NCBI GenBank assembly: GCA_913056505.1
Contig: CAJXLZ010000069.1
Location: forward strand, 1 to 5,935
Source of the DNA: an uncultured Desulfurellaceae bacterium
GTDB taxonomy: Bacteria; Campylobacterota_A; Desulfurellia; Desulfurellales; Hippeaceae
DNA length: 5,935 bases
Direction: 5' to 3'
Part shown: positions 1 to 5,412 of the stretch, piece by piece
Numbering within the stretch: the stretch's first letter is position 1
How the letters are laid out: each line of letters begins with the position of its first letter
Notes under the pieces: model-generated
Seen by the model: only the letters and a program-made list of their open reading frames with translations
Told to the model about the DNA's origin: nothing
The model's database searches: none
Program-made: the position numbers and the translations under genes

Positions 1-10
1 CAAGAGGACA

Positions 11-29
11 GTGCGGAATGACAGGAAAA
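11..29 (-). repeat. Arm of a dispersed CTGTCATTCC-type repeat
   Basis: The bases GTGCGGAATGACAG at 11-24 are the exact reverse complement of 5025-5038. GGAATGACAGGAAAA at 15-29 is also repeated exactly at 5098-5112. The same short motif therefore occurs about 5 kb apart in both orientations. Motifs of this kind are common, from memory, as small non-coding hairpin repeats in several AT-rich bacterial genomes. Only one arm is seen here; the rest of the unit, if present, lies left of the window. The strand follows the CTGTCATTCC orientation. Confidence 0.6.
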
Positions 30-80
30 ACAATGTTGCCACACACTTGGTGCGGGGACGGAATAACATAAAGGCGCGTA

Positions 81-98
81 GAGCGGACAAGACCGCTT
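81..98 (+). other. Short GC stem-loop, function unknown
   Basis: AGCGG (82-86) pairs with CCGCT (93-97) around a six-base loop ACAAGA, with an extra G-T wobble at the base. Only three T residues follow, so it is at best a weak terminator for an unseen gene to the left. It may simply be part of repeat-derived sequence. Confidence 0.25.
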
Positions 99-219
99 TC
101 ATTCAGCGATTTAAAGCAAGGGAATATGAGAGTTTTTCAACAGGCTGTCATAACTCATTTTTCACGCCCGGCGCTCTTTTTTTGCAGAAAACATACTTTG
201 AGTAAGTTAATATAATTCT

Positions 220-249
220 TTGTTAAATGATTTTCCTATATATTATACT
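220..249 (+). promoter_or_regulatory. Candidate sigma70 promoter of the receiver-like/GTPase operon
   Basis: TTGTTA at 220-225 (four of six to TTGACA) is followed after 18 bases by TATACT at 244-249 (five of six to TATAAT). A start near 256 would leave a leader of roughly 25 bases before the first ATG at 280. No other good promoter lies closer at a sensible distance. The surrounding DNA is very AT-rich, so chance matches are likely and the call is tentative. Confidence 0.4.
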
Positions 250-279
250 TGACTTTAATGTAGAGAAATGTAAAAATAA

Positions 280-1308
280 ATGGAAATGGTTATGAATTAC
301 AGTAAAGTTTTAATTATACTAAATGATAGTTTGCTGGCGCGTGTACTAGAATTAATATTCGCGGAGCATAATTTTGAGGTGGATATCGTAGACAATCCCC
401 AAAGTGCGTTGAGCCTCATTGCCGATTACAAGTATCCTTTAATTGTTATAGGCGATAACAGGAGTGTAATTACAAAAAATAAACTTGCAGCCCTTATTTT
501 GGATAAATATGATGAACATAAGCCTGATATCGTAATTTTTAAAAGAAGTACAGAAAATGTTTTTCCGTACAGGCATGTAACAATATTTAGTTATCCAAAG
601 CTGCACGACAATATAGCTTCCGTTATAAATTCTGTAGATATTCATCCTGCAGAGGAAAAACCTGGTCCCAATACTATAATCAAAAACAAAAAATATGAAC
701 CTATAGATAATTTGGGAGATTTTTTCCATACGCTGAAAGGCAACTTAAAAATGGATTTTTTGGCAGACGGCAAAAGGATCAACGGTTTTATAATGGGTAA
801 TGAGTTCTATTTTATATATTGTGAATTTGATAAACCAAGCGATCTGTTTTTTGCCAAAGATATCAGTGTAGCCAGGGAAAAATTAGATCTGTCAGATATT
901 ATCTCTATAGACAGCAAAAAATTTAATAAGGAGAGTGTAAGCTGTTTTATCAAAAATGGGATAAATGATATTAGAGACAAAGATTATTTTTTATCGCTGT
1001 TACCGAAAAATAAAGAGCGTATAGTTATTAAAGCGCCTCAAAATATAATTAGACGATTGCCTATGATTAGTAAGATAGAAAGTTTTGAAGATATCTTTTT
1101 TAGAAATGACAATTTGACATTTGGATATCTAAAGAAACAATATAATGAAAGTGTGGATATTCTGCGTGCAATTGCATATATGTATATGCTTAAGATGATT
1201 GATTTTGAAGAGTTGCAGCCAGAGGATGAATATACAAATAAAAAATTTGATGTCAAAATAAAGAAAGGATTTTTACGCAAAATTATGGATAAAATTAAGG
1301 GACTATAA
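280..1308 (+). CDS. Degenerate receiver plus PATAN/DUF4388-like protein
   Basis: A 342-residue soluble protein with no signal peptide or membrane segment. Residues 8-118 follow the alternating strand/helix pattern of a response-regulator receiver: a first strand ending in N15-D16, a helix, then a strand LIVIG at 54-58. The key residues are missing or shifted. The expected acidic pair is N-D, the phospho-Asp position falls on G58/D59, the Thr/Ser switch aligns with K88, and the usual Lys-Pro is Y105-P106. Residues about 144-235 (LKGNLKMDF, then strands around GFIMGNEFYFIYCE) resemble a divergent PATAN/DUF4388 domain. Residues 290-312 (SVDILRAIAYMYMLKMIDFEE) resemble the helical C-terminus common in that family. 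The end (320-342) is lysine-rich and could form an amphipathic helix. The gene overlaps the downstream GTPase gene by one base, so the two are probably translationally coupled and may interact. In-frame ATGs at 280, 286 and 292 all lack a strong Shine-Dalgarno sequence, so the exact start is unsure. The assignment rests on fold pattern and neighbour, not on a firm motif match. Confidence 0.75.
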   Translation: MEMVMNYSKVLIILNDSLLARVLELIFAEHNFEVDIVDNPQSALSLIADYKYPLIVIGDNRSVITKNKLAALILDKYDEHKPDIVIFKRSTENVFPYRHVTIFSYPKLHDNIASVINSVDIHPAEEKPGPNTIIKNKKYEPIDNLGDFFHTLKGNLKMDFLADGKRINGFIMGNEFYFIYCEFDKPSDLFFAKDISVAREKLDLSDIISIDSKKFNKESVSCFIKNGINDIRDKDYFLSLLPKNKERIVIKAPQNIIRRLPMISKIESFEDIFFRNDNLTFGYLKKQYNESVDILRAIAYMYMLKMIDFEELQPEDEYTNKKFDVKIKKGFLRKIMDKIKGL

Positions 1309-1829
1309 TGGCTATATATAAAATAATAGTAACCGGCAGTTTTAATTCAGGTAAAACTACATTTGTTAAATGTATAAGCGATATTAAACCTATCACAACG
1401 GATAAACCTGTCTCGGAAGACAATCTGAAGGGTATTAAATCTTTGACTACCGTAGCAATGGATTTTGGGATATTGAACATAGACAAAGATCTCGTACTAC
1501 ACATATATGCAACACCGGGGCAAGAAAGATTTGATGTAGTGTACGGCAGTCTGGTGAAAAATGCGCTCGCACTGATTGTTCTTGGAGATGCAACAAACAG
1601 AGAATCCCTTGAAAAGATGGGTACATATTACAGGAAATTTTTAGCTTTGAAAAGACTACCTGCTGTGTTTGCGCTGACCAAAACAGATCTACCAAATGCC
1701 ATACCGGAAGATGAGATAGAATCTATTATGTCAAATACGCCTTCGGACATTCCCATACTAAGAATCAATACAAACAACAAAAAAGACGTGAAAGATGCCG
1801 TACTTACAGCACTTGAGCAGCTAATGTAA
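1308..1829 (+). CDS. Small Ras-like GTPase, COG2229/MglA-related
   Basis: A 173-residue single-domain GTPase, the usual length for this family. The G1 P-loop is GSFNSGKTT (10-18, with K16 and T17). The switch I region TTVAMDFG (47-54) is very typical of the COG2229 group. G3 is ATPGQERF (68-75), with Q72 in the catalytic-Gln position and Ala where Ras has the Asp of DxxG; MglA-like proteins also lack that Asp. G4 is TKTD (124-127) rather than NKxD. G5 is not clear; INTNN at 153-157 is the likely place. Relatives of this group act as nucleotide-dependent switches in the cytoplasm, often with Roadblock or PATAN partners, and MglA governs cell polarity in Myxococcus. The start is well supported by AAGGGA at 1297-1302, five bases before the ATG. 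That ATG overlaps the stop codon of the upstream gene (TAATG), indicating an operon and a likely functional partnership. No Roadblock-type GAP gene is visible. The specific pathway is unknown. Confidence 0.9.
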   Translation: MAIYKIIVTGSFNSGKTTFVKCISDIKPITTDKPVSEDNLKGIKSLTTVAMDFGILNIDKDLVLHIYATPGQERFDVVYGSLVKNALALIVLGDATNRESLEKMGTYYRKFLALKRLPAVFALTKTDLPNAIPEDEIESIMSNTPSDIPILRINTNNKKDVKDAVLTALEQLM

Positions 1830-1844
1830 ATTTATATTAATTTT

Positions 1845-3053
1845 TTAAAGTCTTTCTTTTGTAATGCTTTCTGCTACTTTTAATGCTTCTTTTGTGGCCT
1901 TAACATCATGTGTTCTTATAATAGATGCGCCATTTATAAATGCGCTTATGTGAGCTGCCAGCGAGCCGTATAAGCGTTCGTCAGGGTCGTTGTCCAATAT
2001 CGCACCTATAAAGCTTTTTCTTGATGCCCCTATTAGAATAGGCCTTCCGAATATTTTAAATGAGTTAATATTGTTTAATATGGTGAGATTATCTAAATAT
2101 GCTTTCCCGAAACCTATGCCCGGGTCCAGCACTATACGTTTATCATCAATTCCATATTCCTTAATTTTATTTAAGATAGCATCAAATTTACTATTAATCT
2201 CATAAATAAGATGTTCATATTTTGGGTGTTTCTGCATATTTTTAGGTTTACCCTTAATATGCATAGCTACTATGCCGCACTCATTAGAAGATAGCAGGTC
2301 AACCATTTTTTCATCAAAACTTAAGCCGCTTATGTCATTCACTATATCTGCACCTGCCTCTATAGCCTCTTTTGCAACTTTAGACTTATATGTATCTATT
2401 GATACAGTGGTATCTTTAAACCTTTTTTTGATAGCCTCGATAACCGGGACAACACGCCTCAACTCTTCATCGATATCCACAGCATCAGCGCCCGGCCTTG
2501 TGGACTCGCCGCCTATATCTATAATGTCTAATCCCTCTTCAATGAGCTGTTCTGCCCTTTTTAAAGCACTATCAATGCTGTTATATTTTCCTCCATCAAA
2601 AAAGGAATCCGGCGTAACATTCAATATACCCATAATAGCAAATCTGTCTTTTAGATTATATATCTTTCTATTAGCTTGGAAGATATAATCCGATTCAAAA
2701 TATTTAGATAAAAATTTTCCTAAGGTTTTGCCCAGCTCATTTAAATAAAGAAAGGATTGTCTTTTTAACCTCTCACTTAACGCTAATAGGCTTTTAACAT
2801 TTCCAAATAGTAAACAATCTGAATATTCTACCTTTGCTGTTATTGCATGTTTTGATATTGCACAATCTGCACCAACGCTAATTGCCTCCTGTTTCAGTAA
2901 ATTAGCATGATAAAATTTGCAGTCGTATATTTTGAAAGACAGATTAAGTGTTTTTTTATCCATTAAAGGAACGGATATCTCATCTGCCCCAGTAGATTTT
3001 ATGAGTTTCTGGGCTTGCCTGATTGAATCAATTTTTACCATTTCTATTTTCAT
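1845..3053 (-). CDS. folP: Dihydropteroate synthase, long form
   Basis: FolP condenses 4-aminobenzoate with 6-hydroxymethyl-7,8-dihydropterin diphosphate to give dihydropteroate in cytoplasmic folate synthesis; it is the sulfonamide target. The catalytic TIM-barrel occupies about residues 137-402. Visible motifs are MGILNVTPDSFFDGG (141-155), GGESTRPGAD (181-190), SIDTYK (218-223), ND (239-240), MHIKGKPKNMQ (264-274), DPGIGFGK (310-317), GASRKSFIG (342-350, with the pterin/PABA-loop Lys) and RTHD (380-383). All the key residues I can place are present, so it should be active. At 402 residues it is about 120 longer than E. coli FolP. The extra part is N-terminal (1-136) and contains HANLLKQEAISVGAD (49-63) and DCLLFGN (79-85), a block I recall from long FolP proteins of other deltaproteobacteria-like and Firmicute lineages. 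Its start codon abuts the ftsH stop codon (TAAATG). Only a weak GGGG lies upstream, so translational coupling to ftsH is likely. A second Met at codon 5 has no better ribosome binding site. Confidence 0.95.
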   Translation of the reverse strand: MKIEMVKIDSIRQAQKLIKSTGADEISVPLMDKKTLNLSFKIYDCKFYHANLLKQEAISVGADCAISKHAITAKVEYSDCLLFGNVKSLLALSERLKRQSFLYLNELGKTLGKFLSKYFESDYIFQANRKIYNLKDRFAIMGILNVTPDSFFDGGKYNSIDSALKRAEQLIEEGLDIIDIGGESTRPGADAVDIDEELRRVVPVIEAIKKRFKDTTVSIDTYKSKVAKEAIEAGADIVNDISGLSFDEKMVDLLSSNECGIVAMHIKGKPKNMQKHPKYEHLIYEINSKFDAILNKIKEYGIDDKRIVLDPGIGFGKAYLDNLTILNNINSFKIFGRPILIGASRKSFIGAILDNDPDERLYGSLAAHISAFINGASIIRTHDVKATKEALKVAESITKERL

Positions 3054-4829
3054 TTACAACCCCAATATAGTGTTAATTTCCTGCGCATCTATTACCTCTT
3101 TTTCCAAAAGTGCCTGTGCCATCTTTTCAAGCTGCTCGCGTCTCTCAATAATAATATCTTTTGCCCTCTTATATCCATCTTCAACTATTTTTCTAATTTC
3201 TATATCTATGGATTTTGCTGTATCCTCACTGTATGTTTTCTGCACTGCCATATTTCTGCCGAGAAAAATCTCCTGATCCTCGTTGGAATAAGACACCGGA
3301 CCTAAACTGCTCATACCCCATTCACATACTATCTTTCTTGCAAGATCAGTTGCCTTTTGTATATCGTTGCCTGCGCCTGTCGTTGTAATGCCCAATATCG
3401 TTTCTTCCGCAGCCCTTCCACCCATTAAGACCGCTATCTCATTCAGAAGATATTCTTTATCGTACATATATCTATCGTCTTCAGGTAGCTGCTGAGTTAT
3501 GCCGAGCGCCATGCCTCTTGGTATGATGCTGACCTTATGAATGGGGTCAGTTTTAGGCAAAACTTTTGCTACAATTGCATGTCCCGATTCATGATAGGCC
3601 GTTATATTTTTTTCATCTTCACTTATAATTGCGTTTTTTCTTTCAGGCCCCATAAGCACCTTGTCTTTGGCTATCTCAAAATCACTCATTAAAACCTTGT
3701 CTCTATTGTTCTTAGCAGCCAACAGCGTTGCTTCATTAACAAGATTAGACAGATCCGATCCGACAAAACCCGGTGTTGATTTAGCTATTGTGTTTAAATT
3801 TACGTCTTCCGATAGCGGTACATTTTTTGTATGCACCTTTAATATTTCAAATCTGCCTTTGATATCAGGTTTTGGAACAATAACACGTCTGTCGAATCTC
3901 CCCGGCCTCAAAAGTGCAGGGTCTAAAACATCAGGCCTGTTTGTTGCGGCCATTATTATCACATTGGTATCAGTCTGAAATCCGTCCATTTCTACAAGCA
4001 GTTGATTTAGTGTTTGTTCTCTCTCATCATTGCCGCCGCCTACGCCTGCGCCACGCTGCCTGCCTACGGCATCTATTTCATCAATAAAGACGATGCAGGG
4101 GGCATTATGTTTGGCTTGATTAAATAGATCTCTTACCCTGCTTGCGCCGACACCTACAAACATCTCTACAAAATCAGAGCCACTTATACTGAAAAAAGGC
4201 ACCCCCGCCTCTCCTGCCACAGCCTTTGCAAGTAGCGTTTTGCCGGTTCCCGGAGCGCCTACAAGCAGCACGCCCTTTGGTATTTTTGCACCTAAACGAG
4301 AGAATTTTCTGGGATATTTTAAAAATTCTATAACTTCCTCTAATTCCTCTTTTACCTCATCTGCTCCTGCAACATCTTTGAATGTAACGATGTTTTTATC
4401 CTTTATAATTAATTTGGCATTACTTTTTCCGAATGACATTGCTTTGTTGCCTTTATTCATTTGATTTATAAAATAGAACCAGAGCAGTATAAAAACAAGC
4501 ATAGGCGCCCAGTAGATCAACAAATTGGACAAAAGCGAATTGTCTTTCTTGGGCGATATGCTTACATCGGCATTATGTTTTATAAGTATGCTTGATATTT
4601 TCTGAACATCCGGAACATAGGTTTTGTATTTTACTTTATCTATACTCACATAAACATAATTGCCCTTTATGGATGCGCTCTTTACCTTATCATTATCTAC
4701 AAACTCAATAAGTTTGCTATACTTAAGAGTTTTATAATTATAGGTTTGTTTATTAAACATATTAAACAAAAGCACCATAACTACGGCTATAATTGTCCAA
4801 AGCAGTGCGTTTTTATAAAATGATGTCAT
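3054..4829 (-). CDS. ftsH: ATP-dependent zinc metalloprotease FtsH
   Basis: FtsH is a membrane-anchored AAA+ protease that forms hexamers and degrades misassembled membrane proteins and short-lived regulators on the cytoplasmic side. Numbering from the ATG at 4829 gives 591 residues, slightly short for a family of usually 600-650. Membrane segment 1 is about residues 8-25, a small periplasmic domain runs to about 99, and membrane segment 2 is about 102-121. In the AAA+ module, Walker A is GAPGTGKT (191-198), the pore loop FVG is at 224-226, Walker B is VFIDEID (247-253), and the second region of homology includes NRPDVLDPALLRPGRFDRR with arginine fingers R311 and R314. The zinc site is HESGH (413-417), with the probable third ligand D489 in AGNDIQKAT. 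Everything needed for activity is present. The C-terminal tail after the protease domain is short. The ATG is preferred over an in-frame TTG three bases upstream because GGAGGT sits five bases from the ATG but only two from the TTG. folP follows without a gap, and this order is also known from E. coli. Confidence 0.97.
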   Translation of the reverse strand: MTSFYKNALLWTIIAVVMVLLFNMFNKQTYNYKTLKYSKLIEFVDNDKVKSASIKGNYVYVSIDKVKYKTYVPDVQKISSILIKHNADVSISPKKDNSLLSNLLIYWAPMLVFILLWFYFINQMNKGNKAMSFGKSNAKLIIKDKNIVTFKDVAGADEVKEELEEVIEFLKYPRKFSRLGAKIPKGVLLVGAPGTGKTLLAKAVAGEAGVPFFSISGSDFVEMFVGVGASRVRDLFNQAKHNAPCIVFIDEIDAVGRQRGAGVGGGNDEREQTLNQLLVEMDGFQTDTNVIIMAATNRPDVLDPALLRPGRFDRRVIVPKPDIKGRFEILKVHTKNVPLSEDVNLNTIAKSTPGFVGSDLSNLVNEATLLAAKNNRDKVLMSDFEIAKDKVLMGPERKNAIISEDEKNITAYHESGHAIVAKVLPKTDPIHKVSIIPRGMALGITQQLPEDDRYMYDKEYLLNEIAVLMGGRAAEETILGITTTGAGNDIQKATDLARKIVCEWGMSSLGPVSYSNEDQEIFLGRNMAVQKTYSEDTAKSIDIEIRKIVEDGYKRAKDIIIERREQLEKMAQALLEKEVIDAQEINTILGL

Positions 4830-4834
4830 CAACT

Positions 4835-4840
4835 ACCTCC
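4835..4840 (-). promoter_or_regulatory. Ribosome binding site that fixes the ftsH start
   Basis: On the minus strand GGAGGT is followed by AGTTG and then ATG. The five-base gap supports initiation at the ATG (4829) and argues against the in-frame TTG at 4832, which would leave two bases. Confidence 0.85.
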
Positions 4841-4865
4841 AAACACAATTTAAGTGGCTAATATT

Positions 4866-4896
4866 ATCATAAAACAGGCCATAAATCCAATATCAA
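4866..4896 (-). promoter_or_regulatory. Weak candidate promoter for ftsH-folP
   Basis: On the minus strand TTGATA (4896-4891) and TATGAT (4871-4866) each match the sigma70 consensus at five of six bases, but the spacer is 19 bases, longer than the preferred 17. Transcription would start around 4859, giving a leader of about 30 bases. A stress-type promoter could exist instead; I see no convincing sigma32 motif. Confidence 0.35.
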
Positions 4897-4946
4897 AATA
4901 TATACCATCATTCATTCCAATGTAATATAAATCTATCACAGTTATC

Positions 4947-5130
4947 TATTTCTGTCATTCCGTGCTGTTTATTTCTGTCACCCTGTGCTTGATACGGAAT
5001 CTAAAGCATGGCACCAGTACAATACTGTCATTCCGCACCTGACACGGAATCCGGACTATAGACTCCGTATTCTAAACTCCAGATTCCCGTTTTCACGGGA
5101 ATGACAGGAAAATAATGGAATGACTGGGAA
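4947..5130. repeat. Cluster of degenerate CTGTCATTCC inverted repeats
   Basis: This non-coding block contains several damaged copies of one unit. CTGTCATTCCGTGCT is at 4952-4966. CTGTCACCCTGTGCTTGATACGGAATC is at 4975-5001. CTGTCATTCCGCACCTGACACGGAATC is at 5025-5051, in which ATTCCG (5030-5035) pairs with CGGAAT (5045-5050). An opposite-facing copy at 5082-5108 ends in GGAATGACAGG. A further partial copy GGAATGACTGGGAA lies at 5117-5130. The first two copies are direct repeats 23 bases apart, sharing TATTTCTGTCA. The outer ends CTGTCATTCC (4952-4961) and GGAATGACAG (5098-5107) form a 10-base terminal inverted repeat around 156 bases. No open reading frame of note lies inside. It looks like a pile-up of REP- or MITE-like elements between two divergent genes; whether they are mobile cannot be told from one locus. 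Confidence 0.75.
5083..5102. repeat. Perfect hairpin within the repeat cluster
   Basis: ATTCCCGT (5083-5090) and ACGGGAAT (5095-5102) form an uninterrupted eight-base stem around the loop TTTC. It is the best-preserved hairpin in the window. Neither strand has a T-tract after it, so it is not a standard intrinsic terminator. It could still stabilise or block a transcript reading through. Confidence 0.8.
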
Positions 5131-5233
5131 TTTAACATCTGCCATATATCATTTATAATTCATATCTATACTCTGTAAATTTCGCTTTCAATATAAAAAA
5201 TAAATATAAATTAATAAAAAATATAAAAAATAC

Positions 5234-5262
5234 TTGACATTTATCTTTTATTGGTATATTTG
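5234..5262 (+). promoter_or_regulatory. Distal porin promoter (P1)
   Basis: A perfect TTGACA (5234-5239) is followed after 17 bases by TATTTG (5257-5262), with TATATT overlapping at 5255-5260. It is preceded by an A-rich stretch that could serve as an UP element. The expected start near 5269 gives a leader of about 144 bases. It shares AAAAAATACTTGACA exactly with P2. Confidence 0.6.
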
Positions 5263-5281
5263 TAAAAATGTATGGTGGTTT

Positions 5282-5306
5282 TTTTGAACATTATTTTATT
5301 TTGAAC
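5282..5306 (+). repeat. Direct repeat TTTTGAAC between the two porin promoters
   Basis: TTTTGAAC occurs at 5282-5289 and again at 5299-5306, 17 bases apart. The pair lies downstream of P1 and about 34 bases upstream of the P2 -35 box, a position where an activator or repressor could bind. The sequence is short and AT-rich, so chance is possible. Confidence 0.35.
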
Positions 5307-5339
5307 TACGAAAATAGGGGGTGATAGATAAAAAAATAC

Positions 5340-5368
5340 TTGACAAATTACATTTTTGGGTTTATTTT
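5340..5368 (+). promoter_or_regulatory. Proximal porin promoter (P2)
   Basis: A perfect TTGACA (5340-5345), 17-base spacer and TATTTT (5363-5368), with a run of seven A residues (5330-5336) just upstream. The expected start near 5375 gives a leader of about 38 bases, fitting well with the ribosome binding site at 5399. Confidence 0.7.
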
Positions 5369-5398
5369 CAAAGAGGATTTTAATTTTTTAAAACTTTT

Positions 5399-5404
5399 AG
5401 GAGG
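5399..5404 (+). promoter_or_regulatory. Strong ribosome binding site of the porin gene
   Basis: A perfect AGGAGG lies eight bases before the ATG at 5413. With two consensus-like -35 boxes upstream, it points to high expression, as expected for a major outer-membrane protein. Confidence 0.9.
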
Positions 5405-5412
5405 TTTTAAGT

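Noticed and set aside
131..150. AGTTTTTCAACAGGCTGTCA, resembling the ends of some insertion sequences or their remnants
   Set aside because: Only one end-like motif is present, with no partner repeat and no transposase fragment nearby. The resemblance is from memory and too short to call.
163..183. GC-rich patch followed by seven T residues, suggestive of an intrinsic terminator
   Set aside because: CGCC and GGCG are separated by a single base, so no stable hairpin with a workable loop forms before the T-run.
2..205. A frame open from the left edge to a stop at 203-205, with a GTG start at 11 (64 codons)
   Set aside because: It begins inside the dispersed repeat, has no ribosome binding site in the visible sequence, resembles no protein I know, and its arginine-rich start reads like translated repeat DNA. 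It could be the tail of a longer frame to the left, but nothing supports it.
249..276. TTGACT with a downstream TAAAAA as an alternative promoter for the receiver-like gene
   Set aside because: Transcription would start at or beyond the first ATG, giving a leaderless message, and the -10 match is poor. The upstream TATACT promoter fits better.
1828..1843. AT-only inverted repeat with a T-run as a bidirectional terminator
   Set aside because: The stem is five A/T pairs only and too weak to be a convincing intrinsic terminator.
2272..2688. Plus-strand frame of 138 codons within folP, and similar frames opposite ftsH
   Set aside because: These are antisense shadows of well-supported genes: no ribosome binding sites and low-complexity Ser/Ile/Phe-rich products.
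4947..5130. CRISPR array
   Set aside because: The repeats are degenerate, in mixed orientation and irregularly spaced, with no uniform spacers and no cas genes.
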